Source: Pseudomonas anatoliensis
Lineage (GTDB): Bacteria; Pseudomonadota; Gammaproteobacteria; Pseudomonadales; Pseudomonadaceae
Length of the DNA: 64,000 nt
Assembly: GCF_017976235.1 (NCBI RefSeq)
Contig: NZ_JACVHC010000002.1
Span: forward strand, 310,001-374,000
Direction of reading: 5' to 3'
Shown here: piece by piece, positions 27,565 to 36,579 of the stretch
Layout of the letters: every line of letters begins with the position of its first letter
How positions within the stretch are numbered: position 1 is the stretch's first letter
Translations under genes and position numbers: made by a program
Notes under the pieces: model-generated
The model's database searches: none
The model's input: only the letters and a program-made list of their open reading frames with translations
What the model was told of the DNA's origin: nothing

Positions 27565-29052
27565 ATGCCTGACTCATCGCAACTCGTAATCGGCGCCGAT
27601 CTCGCCGGGCAACCGATCGCACAGGCCATGCGCCTGGCAAACCGTCACGGCCTTATCGCCGGCGCCACCGGTACCGGTAAAACCGTGACCTTGCAGCGCC
27701 TGGCCGAAGCCTTCAGCGACGCCGGCGTCGCTGTATTTGCGGCCGACATCAAGGGCGACCTGTGCGGCCTCGGTGCTGCGGGCAACCCTCAGGGCAAGGT
27801 CGCCGAGCGCATCGCCGGGATGCCTTGGCTCAATCATCAGCCCCAGGCTTATCCGGTGACGTTGTGGGATATCCACGGCGAGTCCGGTCATCCATTGCGC
27901 ACTACGTTGAGCGAAATGGGCCCACTGTTGATCGGCAGTCTGCTGGAGCTCACCGACAGTCAGCAGTCGGCGCTGTATGCCGCATTCAAGGTCGCGGATC
28001 GCGAAGGGCTGTTGTTGCTGGATCTGAAGGATCTGAAAGCGCTGCTCAACCACCTCAAGGACAACCCGCAGTTGTTGGGCGAAGATGCGGCGCTGATGAC
28101 CACCGGTTCCAGTCAGGCGCTGTTGCGCCGTCTGGCAACCCTGGAGCAGCAGGGCGCCGAGGCCCTGTTCGGCGAGCCGGCGCTGCAGCTCGAAGACATC
28201 CTGCAACCGGCCGCCGATGGCCGTGGGCGCATTCATCTGCTGGATGCCAGCCGTCTGGTGCACGAGGCGCCGAAGGTGTATGCGACGTTCCTGTTGTGGC
28301 TGCTCGCCGAATTGTTCGAGCAGTTGCCGGAGCGCGGCGATGCCGACAAACCGCTGCTGGCGCTGTTTTTCGATGAGGCGCATTTGCTGTTCGGCGATAC
28401 CCCGAAGGCGTTGCAGGAACGGCTGGAGCAAGTGGTGCGGTTGATCCGTTCCAAAGGCGTGGGTGTGTATTTCGTCACTCAATCGCCAGCCGACTTGCCG
28501 GACGATGTGCTGGCGCAGTTGGGCCTGCGCGTTCAGCACGGCTTGCGCGCGTTCACCGCCAAAGAGCAGAAATCCCTGCGCGCGGTGGCGGACGGCTTCC
28601 GGCCGAATCCGGCATTTGACAGTCTGTCGGTGCTGACCGAGTTGGGGATCGGCGAGGCGCTGGTCGGCACGCTCACGGAAAAAGGCACGCCGGAAATGGT
28701 TCAGCGCGTACTGGTGGCGCCACCGCAGTCGCGAATCGGGCCGCTGACGGAAACCGAGCGCACGGTGCTGATTGCCGGGTCACCGTTCAAAGGGCGCTAT
28801 GACAAACCGATTGATCGCGAGTCGGCTTATGAAATCCTGATGGGGCGTAAAGGGTTGGCGCCGGATGCAGAGGCACCCGCGGGCAAACCAGCGGCCGAGG
28901 AACCGAGCCTGGCTGATCGTGCCGGGGAGTTTCTCGGCACGGCGGCGGGCCAGGCGTTGAAATCGGCAATGCGCCAGGCAGCCAACAACCTGGGTAAACA
29001 ACTGGTGCGTGGCTTGATGGGCTCCCTGCTCGGCGGCAGCAAACGCCGCTAA
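27565..29052 (+). CDS. HerA-like helicase/ATPase (DUF853 family)
   Basis: 495 residues from ATG 27565; a TTG at 27553 is a weaker choice. Walker A is GATGTGKTVTLQRL at about residue 32, AVFAADIKGDLCGL follows, Walker B is LALFFDEAHLLF at about 268, then a sensor region YFVTQSPADLPDDVLAQLG and an arginine-finger-like stretch near RVQHGLRAFTAKEQK. The C-terminus is a low-complexity Ala/Glu region followed by a hydrophobic tail. DUF853 proteins are single ATPases related to HerA/FtsK; no NurA partner is next to it. Role unknown. It is divergent from the chemoreceptor gene. Confidence 0.88.
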   Translation: MPDSSQLVIGADLAGQPIAQAMRLANRHGLIAGATGTGKTVTLQRLAEAFSDAGVAVFAADIKGDLCGLGAAGNPQGKVAERIAGMPWLNHQPQAYPVTLWDIHGESGHPLRTTLSEMGPLLIGSLLELTDSQQSALYAAFKVADREGLLLLDLKDLKALLNHLKDNPQLLGEDAALMTTGSSQALLRRLATLEQQGAEALFGEPALQLEDILQPAADGRGRIHLLDASRLVHEAPKVYATFLLWLLAELFEQLPERGDADKPLLALFFDEAHLLFGDTPKALQERLEQVVRLIRSKGVGVYFVTQSPADLPDDVLAQLGLRVQHGLRAFTAKEQKSLRAVADGFRPNPAFDSLSVLTELGIGEALVGTLTEKGTPEMVQRVLVAPPQSRIGPLTETERTVLIAGSPFKGRYDKPIDRESAYEILMGRKGLAPDAEAPAGKPAAEEPSLADRAGEFLGTAAGQALKSAMRQAANNLGKQLVRGLMGSLLGGSKRR

Positions 29053-29057
29053 AAGCA

Positions 29058-29146
29058 AAGATCGTCCGATCGCGGCCCGAGCCTGCGGCAGCTCCTACAG
29101 GGGATTGCATTCCAACTGTAGGAGCTGCCGCAGGCTGCGATCTTTT
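29058..29146. repeat. REP palindrome pair, family 1
   Basis: A degenerate left arm (AAAGATCGTCCGATCGCGGC, then CAGCTCCTAC) and an inverted right arm (GTAGGAGCTGCCGCAGGCTG, then CGATCTTT). It sits between the convergent ends of the HerA-like gene and dciA and probably ends transcription from both. Confidence 0.83.
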
Positions 29147-29156
29147 GATCTTGCTT

Positions 29157-29612
29157 TCAGGTTTTGTCTTTGGCGTGCGCCGCCAATCGCTCCAGTGCCG
29201 CGCGCAAGCCCGGGTCACTGATGCCGTCCGCCGTGGCCTGAATGGTCGCCGCCGCGTTCGTCGACAGGTCCATCGTGTGCCCGGTCGCCCCGCGCTGAAC
29301 CGTCGGCGGCTGCACCTTGAACAGAATCCGCGTCAGGCTGGCGAACTCATCGAACATCTGCAATTGCCGCTGCAGGCGTTTTTGCTGATAACGCAGACGC
29401 GTGGCCCAGTGGCCATCGGTCACGATCAACAGCAGATTGCCTTCACGCCACGACGCCACATGGCAATGTTCGCGGGCGGCGGGTTGCAGTTGGCTTTCGA
29501 GCAGGCGTTGCAGATGACCCAGTCGATGGGCATGGCCGAGGATGGCTTTGAGCGGCTTGGCTTCGCGTAGCAAAACGGCGGGTGCTTTGGCCGTAAGAGG
29601 GCGAAATGCCAT
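29157..29612 (-). CDS. dciA: DUF721 protein, DciA-like replicative helicase loader
   Basis: 151 residues from ATG 29612. The N-terminal 100 residues hold the DUF721 domain (HRLGHLQRLLESQLQPAARE, VASWREGNLLLIVTDGHWAT), with a disordered, charged C-terminus. The gene is adjacent to and divergent from secA, the normal place of DUF721 genes in pseudomonads. DciA loads the replicative helicase DnaB in bacteria that lack DnaC; assignment is by family and place. Confidence 0.82.
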   Translation of the reverse strand: MAFRPLTAKAPAVLLREAKPLKAILGHAHRLGHLQRLLESQLQPAAREHCHVASWREGNLLLIVTDGHWATRLRYQQKRLQRQLQMFDEFASLTRILFKVQPPTVQRGATGHTMDLSTNAAATIQATADGISDPGLRAALERLAAHAKDKT

Positions 29613-29918
29613 GATCGAACACCTGAAGTAACAGAAGCGCCATGGTAGCAGAAAGCACCGAAATCACTCGCCCATTGCTTTTGCCCCTGCTTTACCCATT
29701 AAATCAACGACTAACTTCTTTCCCTTGTGGGTTGAAGTTGAGCAAAACGCCCTTATTTTAAGTGAGCCCCGTCAAAGCGCAGTGCCAGCATCGTGGAACA
29801 TCGCCACTTTCCTCACCACCGTTTCCGGGTAGAATGCTCGTTCGCATGCGGCCATGAGGGCTGCTCGGGCGACTCACGGGGCCGCCCTCCATCCCTTTAG
29901 TGTGGAAGATCTGCCGAT
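29613..29918. other. dciA-secA divergent intergenic region with secA leader
   Basis: 306 bases without a gene. The plus strand has a possible -10 TAGAAT at 29830-29835 without a convincing -35. The leader after it can form GCGGCC (29848-29853) with GGCCGC (29880-29885), or GAGGGC (29856-29861) with GCCCTC (29884-29889). These two stems share bases and exclude each other. Confidence 0.45.
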
Positions 29919-32654
29919 ATGTTTGCGCCTTTGTTAAAGAAACTTTTTGGAAGCAAGAACGAGCGTGAAGTCAAACGCATGCTCAAGACGGTACAGAACG
30001 TCAATGCCTTCGAAGAGCAAATGGTAGCCCTTTCGGACGATCAATTGCGCGCCAAGACTGAAGAGTTCAAAGCCCGCATCGCCAAAGGGGAAACCCTCGA
30101 CAAGCTATTGCCAGAAGCCTTTGCGGTTGCCCGCGAAGCCGGCAAGCGTGTCATGGGCATGCGCCACTTCGACGTGCAACTCGTCGGTGGCATGACCTTG
30201 CACGAAGGCAAGATCGCCGAAATGCGCACCGGTGAGGGTAAAACCCTCGTGGCGACCCTGGGTGTTTACCTCAACGCACTGTCCGGCAAGGGCGTGCACG
30301 TTGTGACGGTGAACGACTACCTAGCGCGTCGTGATGCCAACTGGATGCGCCCGCTGTATGAATTCCTCGGCCTGACCGTCGGCGTCGTGACGCCGTTCCA
30401 GCCGCCGGAAGAGAAGCGCCAAGCTTACGCTGCGGACATCACCTACGGCACCAACAACGAATTCGGTTTCGACTACCTGCGCGACAACATGGCGTTCAGC
30501 ATGGAAGAAAAATTCCAGCGCGAACTCAATTTTGCCGTGATCGACGAAGTCGACTCCATCCTCATCGACGAAGCACGTACCCCGCTGATCATTTCCGGTC
30601 AGGCCGAGGACAGCTCCAAGCTGTACACCGAGATCAACAAACTGATCCCGCAGCTGGAACTGCACGTTGAAGAAGTCGAAGGCGAAGTCACCAAGGCTGG
30701 CCACTACACCGTTGACGAGAAGACCCGTCAGGTCGAACTCAACGAAGCCGGTCACCAGTTCATCGAAGACATGCTCACCCGCGTCGGCCTGCTGGCTGAA
30801 GGCGAGAGCCTGTACTCGGCACATAACCTGGGCCTGTTGACCCACGTTTATGCCGGTCTGCGTGCGCACAAGCTGTTCAATCGCAACATTGAATACATCG
30901 TGCAGGACGGCCAGGTCGTACTGGTCGACGAACACACCGGTCGTACCATGCCGGGCCGTCGTTTGTCCGAAGGTCTGCACCAGGCCATCGAAGCCAAAGA
31001 AGGCTTGAACATTCAGGCCGAGAGCCAGACCCTGGCATCGACCACGTTCCAGAACTATTTCCGTCTGTACACCAAGCTGTCCGGCATGACCGGTACCGCT
31101 GACACCGAAGCGTTCGAATTCCACCAGATCTATGGTCTGGAAGTGATGGTCATTCCGCCGAACAAGCCGTTGGCGCGTAAGGACTACAACGACCTGGTGT
31201 TCCTGACTGCCGAAGAGAAGTACGCGGCAATCGTTACCGACATCAAGGAAAGCATGGCTGCCGGTCGCCCGGTGCTGGTGGGTACTGCGACCATCGAAAC
31301 TTCCGAGCACATGTCCGCATTGCTCGTGAAGGAAGGCATCGAACACAAGGTTCTGAACGCCAAGTTCCACGAAAAAGAAGCCGAGATCATCGCGCAGGCC
31401 GGTCGTCCGGGCGCACTGACCATCGCTACCAACATGGCCGGTCGTGGTACCGACATCCTGTTGGGCGGCAACTGGGAAGTTGAAGTTGCTTCGCTGGAAG
31501 ATCCGACCCCTGAGCAAATCGCCCAGATCAAGGCCGACTGGCAGAAGCGCCATCAACAAGTGCTGGAATCCGGCGGCTTGCAGGTTATCGCGTCCGAGCG
31601 TCACGAATCCCGTCGTATCGACAACCAGCTGCGCGGCCGTGCCGGTCGTCAGGGTGATGCCGGTTCCAGCCGCTTCTACCTGTCGCTGGAAGACAGCCTG
31701 ATGCGCATTTTCGCCTCTGATCGGGTGAAGAACTTCATGAAAGCCCTGGGCATGCAGCCGGGCGAAGCGATCGAGCACCGCATGGTGACCAACGCGATCG
31801 AGAAGGCGCAGCGCAAGGTTGAAGGCCGTAACTTCGACATTCGCAAGCAACTGCTCGAGTTCGATGACGTCAACAACGAACAGCGTAAAGTGATCTATCA
31901 CATGCGTAACACGTTGCTGGCCGCTGACAACATTGGCGAGACCATCGCTGACTTCCGTCAGGACGTACTCAACGCCACCGTCAGCGCGCACATCCCGCCG
32001 CAATCGCTGCCAGAGCAGTGGGACGTCGCCGGTCTGGAAGCTTCGCTGCAGAGCGACTTCGGTGTGGCGCTGCCGATCCAGCAGTGGCTCGACGAAGACG
32101 ATCACCTGTACGAAGAAACCCTGCGCGAGAAGCTCATGACCGAGCTGATGGCCGCGTACAACGAGAAAGAAGATCAGGCCGGTGCCGAGGCACTGCGCTC
32201 CTTCGAGAAGCAAATCGTTCTGCGCGTGCTGGATGATCTGTGGAAAGACCACCTGTCGACCATGGATCACCTGCGTCACGGCATCCACCTGCGTGGCTAT
32301 GCCCAGAAGAACCCGAAGCAGGAATACAAGCGCGAGTCGTTCACGCTGTTCTCCGAGCTGCTCGATTCGATCAAGCGCGACTCGATCCGTGTGCTGTCGC
32401 ACGTTCAGGTCCGCCGCGAAGATCCGGAAGCCGAAGAGCAACGTCTGCGTCAGGAAGCCGAAGCATTGGCCGCCCGCATGCAGTTCGAACACGCCGAAGC
32501 GCCGGGTCTGGAGCAACCGGAATTGCTCGGTGAAGAGGTTGATGTGGCCCTCGCCACCGCCCCGGTTCGCAACGAGCAGAAGCTGGGCCGCAACGAACTG
32601 TGCTACTGCGGTTCGGGCAAGAAATTCAAGCATTGCCACGGGCAGATCCAGTAA
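29919..32654 (+). CDS. secA: preprotein translocase ATPase SecA
   Basis: 911 residues from ATG 29919. The DEAD motor begins with [13 protein letters not shown] (Walker A) at about residue 103 and [18 protein letters not shown] (Walker B), with the preprotein cross-linking domain inserted after about 225. NBD2 has [16 protein letters not shown] and [20 protein letters not shown]. The helical scaffold and wing domains follow, then a linker and the zinc-binding C-terminus [14 protein letters not shown], which binds SecB and lipids. It drives Sec-dependent export at SecYEG. Length and ends are normal for the genus. Confidence 0.98.
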   Translation: MFAPLLKKLFGSKNEREVKRMLKTVQNVNAFEEQMVALSDDQLRAKTEEFKARIAKGETLDKLLPEAFAVAREAGKRVMGMRHFDVQLVGGMTLHEGKIAEMRTGEGKTLVATLGVYLNALSGKGVHVVTVNDYLARRDANWMRPLYEFLGLTVGVVTPFQPPEEKRQAYAADITYGTNNEFGFDYLRDNMAFSMEEKFQRELNFAVIDEVDSILIDEARTPLIISGQAEDSSKLYTEINKLIPQLELHVEEVEGEVTKAGHYTVDEKTRQVELNEAGHQFIEDMLTRVGLLAEGESLYSAHNLGLLTHVYAGLRAHKLFNRNIEYIVQDGQVVLVDEHTGRTMPGRRLSEGLHQAIEAKEGLNIQAESQTLASTTFQNYFRLYTKLSGMTGTADTEAFEFHQIYGLEVMVIPPNKPLARKDYNDLVFLTAEEKYAAIVTDIKESMAAGRPVLVGTATIETSEHMSALLVKEGIEHKVLNAKFHEKEAEIIAQAGRPGALTIATNMAGRGTDILLGGNWEVEVASLEDPTPEQIAQIKADWQKRHQQVLESGGLQVIASERHESRRIDNQLRGRAGRQGDAGSSRFYLSLEDSLMRIFASDRVKNFMKALGMQPGEAIEHRMVTNAIEKAQRKVEGRNFDIRKQLLEFDDVNNEQRKVIYHMRNTLLAADNIGETIADFRQDVLNATVSAHIPPQSLPEQWDVAGLEASLQSDFGVALPIQQWLDEDDHLYEETLREKLMTELMAAYNEKEDQAGAEALRSFEKQIVLRVLDDLWKDHLSTMDHLRHGIHLRGYAQKNPKQEYKRESFTLFSELLDSIKRDSIRVLSHVQVRREDPEAEEQRLRQEAEALAARMQFEHAEAPGLEQPELLGEEVDVALATAPVRNEQKLGRNELCYCGSGKKFKHCHGQIQ

Positions 32655-32681
32655 AACCCGTTCCAATCGCTGAAATACCCG

Positions 32682-32715
32682 CGCCGCGACCGGCTCCTGC
32701 CGTCGCGGCGTTTTG
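32682..32715 (+). terminator. terminator of secA
   Basis: Stem CGCCGCGAC (32682-32690) and GTCGCGGCG (32702-32710) with an 11-base loop, followed by TTTT. It lies 27 bases after the secA stop. Confidence 0.75.
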
Positions 32716-32775
32716 CCATTTAAACCACTGCCTGCAAATGGGCGGTGCAGACATCATTGAGTAAGGAGCGCATTC

Positions 32776-33993
32776 ATGGCTGTTGGTCTTGGTCCTTTGC
32801 CAACGTTGCACCCGGTTGCCGGTTTTGAACTCGGTATCGCCTCGGCCGGCATCAAGCGCCCCGGGCGCAAAGATGTCGTGGTGATGCGCTGCGCCGAAGG
32901 TTCGACGGTGGCGGGCGTGTTCACGTTGAACGCCTTTTGTGCAGCACCAGTGATTCTGGCGAAGAAGCGCGTGCAGAACCCTGTGCGCTACTTGCTGACC
33001 AACACCGGTAACGCCAACGCCGGTACCGGTGAGCCAGGCCTGGCCGCCGCCGAGCGCACCTGCGCGAAGCTCGCCGAGCTGACCGGCGTCGATGCAAACC
33101 AGATTCTGCCGTACTCCACCGGTGTCATCGGCGAGCCACTGCCGGTCGAGAAGATCGAAGGTGCACTGCAAGCGGCACTGGACGATCTGTCGGAAAACAA
33201 CTGGGAAGCGGCCGCCACCGGGATCATGACCACCGATACGTTGCCCAAGGGCGCCAGCCGCCAGTTCCAGCATGACGGCGTGACCATCACCGTCACCGGC
33301 ATCAGCAAAGGCGCGGGCATGATCCGCCCGAACATGGCGACCATGCTGGGCTACATCGCTACCGACGCCAAAGTCTCCCGTGACGTCTTGCAAAACCTGA
33401 TGCTCGACGGCGCCAACAAGTCGTTCAACCGCATCACCATCGACGGCGACACTTCGACTAACGACTGCTGCATGCTGATCGCCACCGGTAAGGCTGCCCT
33501 GCCGGAAATCACCCGCGCCGAAGGCGAGCTGTTCGCCAAACTCAAACAAGCGGTGTTCGAAGTGTGCATGGACGTGGCCCAGGCCATCGTGCGTGACGGC
33601 GAAGGCGCAACCAAGTTCGTCACCGTTGAAGTGAACGGCGGCGGCAATCATCAGGAATGCCTCGACGTTGGCTACACCGTGGCGCACTCGCCGCTGATCA
33701 AGACCGCGCTGTTCGCCTCCGACCCGAACTGGGGCCGTATTCTGGCGGCTGTCGGTCGTGCCGGCGTGCCGGATCTGGACGTAAGCAAGATCGACGTGTT
33801 CCTCGGCGAAGTGTGCATCGCCAGCCGTGGCGCCCGCGCCGCGACCTACACTGAAGCGCAGGGCTCAGCGGTGATGCAGCAGGAAGAGATCACCATCCGC
33901 ATCGAACTGGGTCGTGGCGATTGCAGCGAAACCATCTGGACCACCGACCTGTCGCACGAATATGTGAAGATCAACGCTGAGTACCGGACCTGA
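32776..33993 (+). CDS. argJ: bifunctional glutamate N-acetyltransferase / amino-acid acetyltransferase
   Basis: 405 residues from ATG 32776 with AAGGAG ten bases upstream. The conserved autocleavage site ATMLGYI-T is at about residue 191 ([13 protein letters not shown]); the Thr becomes the nucleophile of the beta chain. Other marks are [41 protein letters not shown] and the C-terminal end [12 protein letters not shown]. It transfers acetyl groups from N-acetylornithine to glutamate in the cyclic arginine pathway. A monocistronic unit here. Confidence 0.97.
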   Translation: MAVGLGPLPTLHPVAGFELGIASAGIKRPGRKDVVVMRCAEGSTVAGVFTLNAFCAAPVILAKKRVQNPVRYLLTNTGNANAGTGEPGLAAAERTCAKLAELTGVDANQILPYSTGVIGEPLPVEKIEGALQAALDDLSENNWEAAATGIMTTDTLPKGASRQFQHDGVTITVTGISKGAGMIRPNMATMLGYIATDAKVSRDVLQNLMLDGANKSFNRITIDGDTSTNDCCMLIATGKAALPEITRAEGELFAKLKQAVFEVCMDVAQAIVRDGEGATKFVTVEVNGGGNHQECLDVGYTVAHSPLIKTALFASDPNWGRILAAVGRAGVPDLDVSKIDVFLGEVCIASRGARAATYTEAQGSAVMQQEEITIRIELGRGDCSETIWTTDLSHEYVKINAEYRT

Positions 33994-34011
33994 TCTAACC
34001 TGAGACCGAGT

Positions 34012-34097
34012 CGCCTGCATCACCAGCAGGCTGGCTCCCACAGTAGTTTTGTGAACGACACAGATCCCTTGTAGGAGCTAGCCTGCTAGCGATAGCG
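34012..34097. repeat. REP-like palindrome, family 3
   Basis: A left arm TCGCCTGCATCACCAGCAGG then CTGGCTCCCACAG, and a right arm GTAGGAGCTAGCCTGCTAGC then GATAGCG in opposite orientation. It is a diverged member of the family seen again at 35884-35978. Confidence 0.65.
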
Positions 34098-34134
34098 GAG
34101 TTTCAGGCAACATCAACGTTGAATGTTCCGGCCT

Positions 34135-34230
34135 CTTCGCGAGCAAGCTCGCTCCCACAGGGCTCACTGGTGTACACAATATTTGTGAGTATCCGGGATC
34201 ACTGTGGGAGCGAGCTTGCTCGCGAAGGCG
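34135..34230. repeat. REP palindrome pair, family 2
   Basis: Left arm CTTCGCGAGCAAGCTCGCTC then CCACAG, right arm CTGTGGGAGCGAGCTTGCTC then GCGAAG in the opposite orientation, with about 40 bases between. Together with the preceding element it fills nearly all of the argJ-GST gap. Confidence 0.85.
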
Positions 34231-34286
34231 GTAGCCCAGACACTACGAGTCCCAAAGCTGTCCCCCTGACGAAAAGGCGCCACACC

Positions 34287-34919
34287 ATGTCCTTGCACCT
34301 GATCATCGGCGACAAACTGCTTTCCTCTTGGTCCTTGCGCGCCGCGTTGGCGCTTGAGCTGACCGGCGCGCCCTACACCGAAGAGTTGATCAAACTCGGC
34401 AAGCCTGACACCCGTGCGCTTTTGCTCAAGCATTCGCCGACTGCCAAGGTACCGCTGCTGAAAACCGCACGCGGCACTGTTGCCGATTCGCTGGCGATTG
34501 CCGAATACCTGGCCGAGCAGTTCCCTTCCGAGCAACTCTGGCCAACCGATATCGCCGCCCGCGCCCAGGCCCGATCAGCCTGTGCGCAGATGCACAGCGG
34601 CTTCTTCGCCATGCGCAACCACATGCCGTTCAACCTCAGCCACGACGCGCCGCTGAATCCGGTGCCGCCAGAGGTTAAGGTCGATATCGAGCGCATGCTC
34701 GCGCTGTGGGCAGAATGCCGTGCCGTCGCCACCGAGTCCGGGCCGTACCTGTTTGGCCGTGTGAGCCTGGCCGATGCGTTTTTTGCGCCGATCGCCGTGC
34801 GCCTGCGCACCTATCAGGTGAACTTGCCGGACGCCGACGAAGCCTATGTTGAAACCGTCTACCAATGGCCCGCCTTCAAGGCGTGGCAAAAGGCTGGACT
34901 GGAGGAATTGAACCCGTGA
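34287..34919 (+). CDS. glutathione S-transferase family protein
   Basis: 210 residues from ATG 34287. The thioredoxin-like N-domain starts MSLHLIIGDKLLSSWSLRAA with the SSWS stretch in the catalytic Ser/Tyr position, then the cis-Pro motif TAKVPLL and ADSLAIAEYLAEQF for the glutathione gamma-Glu. The C-domain is all helical with RVSLADAFFAPIAVRL. It resembles maleylacetoacetate-isomerase or zeta-like GSTs. Its stop overlaps the start of the Nudix gene (GTGA), so the two are coupled. Substrate unknown. Confidence 0.88.
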   Translation: MSLHLIIGDKLLSSWSLRAALALELTGAPYTEELIKLGKPDTRALLLKHSPTAKVPLLKTARGTVADSLAIAEYLAEQFPSEQLWPTDIAARAQARSACAQMHSGFFAMRNHMPFNLSHDAPLNPVPPEVKVDIERMLALWAECRAVATESGPYLFGRVSLADAFFAPIAVRLRTYQVNLPDADEAYVETVYQWPAFKAWQKAGLEELNP

Positions 34920-35860
34920 AACGCGTACACGTCGCCGCCGCCGTCATTCGTGACAGCAGTGGCAAAATCCTTATCGCCCGCCGTGCCGACACTCAACATC
35001 AGGGTGGTTTGTGGGAGTTTCCCGGCGGCAAGGTCGAGGCCGACGAGTCGGTCGAAACCGCGCTGGCCCGTGAGCTGCAAGAAGAGTTGGGCATCGTCGT
35101 TGGCGCCGCTCGGCCGTTGATCAAGGTGCGTCACGATTACCCGGACAAGCAGGTGTTGCTGGATGTCTGGGAAGTGTCGAATTTCAGCGGCGAGCCGCAC
35201 GGTGCCGAAGGCCAGCCATTGGCCTGGGTGACGGCGAAGGAGCTGGCGAACTATGAGTTCCCGGCCGCCAACCAGCCGATCGTCGCAGCGGCACGTTTGC
35301 CTGCCGAATACCTGATCACGCCGGAAAATCTGGAAACCCCGGCCTTGCTGCGCGGGATTCAGAAGGCGATTGCCGGCGGGATCAAATTGATCCAGCTGCG
35401 CGCACCGAATGGCTATGACCCGAAGTATCGCGATCTGGCGGTGGACGCCGCGGGGCTGTGTGCGGGCAAGGCGCAATTGATGATCAAGGGACCATTCGAG
35501 TGGCTCGGTGATTTTCCGTCTGCGGGGTGGCACATCACTTCCGCGCAGTTGCGTAAATACGCAGCGGCGGGGCGCCCGTTGCCGGCGCAGCGCTGGCTCG
35601 CGGCTTCTTGCCATAACGCCGAGGAACTGGCGCTGGCCGAGCAGATGGGCGTGGATTTCGTGACCTTGTCGCCGGTGCAGCCGACCTTGACCCATCCGGA
35701 TGCGCAGCCGCTGGGCTGGGAGCAGGCTTCGACGTTGATCGAGGGCTTCAGCAAACCGGTGTTTTTGCTGGGTGGAGTTGGCCCGGCGGAGCGCGAAAAG
35801 GCCTGGGGTGTTGGTGCGCAGGGTGTGGCGGGGATTCGGGCGTTCTGGCCTGAGGCTTGA
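34916..35860 (+). CDS. Nudix hydrolase (MutT-like) fused to a thiamine-phosphate-synthase-like domain
   Basis: 314 residues from GTG 34916 with GGAGGA ten bases upstream; GTGA overlap with the GST. The N-terminal 130 residues hold a complete Nudix box GGKVEADESVETALARELQE ending in ELGI, as in MutT, which cleans 8-oxo-dGTP. From about 145 to the end the protein follows the ThiE (beta/alpha)8 fold (GIKLIQLRAPNGYD, GWHITSAQL, SCHNAEELALAEQMGVDFVT, LLGGVGPAE). The fusion is common in gammaproteobacterial MutT homologues; the function of the ThiE-like half is not established, and the pyrophosphate-binding residues look partly altered. Confidence 0.88.
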   Translation: MKRVHVAAAVIRDSSGKILIARRADTQHQGGLWEFPGGKVEADESVETALARELQEELGIVVGAARPLIKVRHDYPDKQVLLDVWEVSNFSGEPHGAEGQPLAWVTAKELANYEFPAANQPIVAAARLPAEYLITPENLETPALLRGIQKAIAGGIKLIQLRAPNGYDPKYRDLAVDAAGLCAGKAQLMIKGPFEWLGDFPSAGWHITSAQLRKYAAAGRPLPAQRWLAASCHNAEELALAEQMGVDFVTLSPVQPTLTHPDAQPLGWEQASTLIEGFSKPVFLLGGVGPAEREKAWGVGAQGVAGIRAFWPEA

Positions 35861-35883
35861 TCATGTAGAGCGGCCACCGGCCT

Positions 35884-35978
35884 CATCGCTGGCAAGCCAG
35901 CTCCCACAGGGTTTTGTGTCGTTCACAGATGTTGTGTACACCAATGGAACCTGTGGGAGCTGGCTTGCCAGCGATGGC
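35884..35978. repeat. REP palindrome pair, family 3
   Basis: Left arm CATCGCTGGCAAGCCAGCTC then CCACAG (35884-35909), right arm CTGTGGGAGCTGGCTTGCCA then GCGATG (35951-35976). It lies between the convergent ends of the Nudix fusion and the adenosyltransferase genes. Confidence 0.85.
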
Positions 35979-35991
35979 GTCCTGTCAGACG

Positions 35992-36576
35992 CTATTTATC
36001 TGAAGGCTTCACCGCCGGCTGCCACAAAATCTCCGCAATCCCCTGGCGCCGCGCAATCACCCGTGCCGCGACAAACAACAAATCCGACAACCGATTGATA
36101 TACGCCAGGCCAACCCCGGCCAAGGGTTCTTCAGCATTCAAATGCTGACAGCGCCGCTCGGCACTCCTTGCCAGACTCCGGCACACATGCGCCTGAGCAA
36201 TCAGCATCGAACCGCCCGGCAGAATGAAATTCTCCAGCGGCCCCAACTCTTCGTTCCAGACATCAATCGCCGCTTCCAGCCGTTCGATTTCCGCCACGTT
36301 CAGTGCCTGATATTCCGGCATCGCCAACTCGCCCCCGAGGTCGAATAGCCGATGCTGACAGGGCGCCAGCACCTCGATCAGCTCATTCAGCCCCGGATAC
36401 GTCTCACGCTCGGCAATCAAACCGGCCAGTAACACGCCGACCTGACTGTTCAGCGTATCGACCTCGCCAATGGCCTCAATGCGTGGGTGATCCTTGGGCA
36501 CGCGGCGGCCATCGCCCAGGCCGGTTTCGCCTTTGTCGCCGGTGCGGGTGTAGATTTTCGACAGGCGAAAGCCCAT
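35992..36576 (-). CDS. PduO-type cob(I)alamin (corrinoid) adenosyltransferase
   Basis: 194 residues from ATG 36576. The N-terminal ATP-binding motif KIYTRTGDKGETGLGDGRRV is complete, and the second signature VCRSLARSAERRCQHL with the following NRLSDLLFVAARVIAR is also present. It makes adenosylcobalamin or adenosylcobinamide from the reduced corrinoid and ATP. No other cobalamin gene is next to it. It ends a short minus-strand gene pair with the sensor kinase, three bases apart. Confidence 0.92.
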   Translation of the reverse strand: MGFRLSKIYTRTGDKGETGLGDGRRVPKDHPRIEAIGEVDTLNSQVGVLLAGLIAERETYPGLNELIEVLAPCQHRLFDLGGELAMPEYQALNVAEIERLEAAIDVWNEELGPLENFILPGGSMLIAQAHVCRSLARSAERRCQHLNAEEPLAGVGLAYINRLSDLLFVAARVIARRQGIAEILWQPAVKPSDK

Positions 36577-36579
36577 GGG

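Noticed and set aside
30321..32666. 781-residue minus-strand open frame across secA
   Set aside because: Complete antisense of secA in a GC-rich gene; no ribosome site and no protein-like domains.
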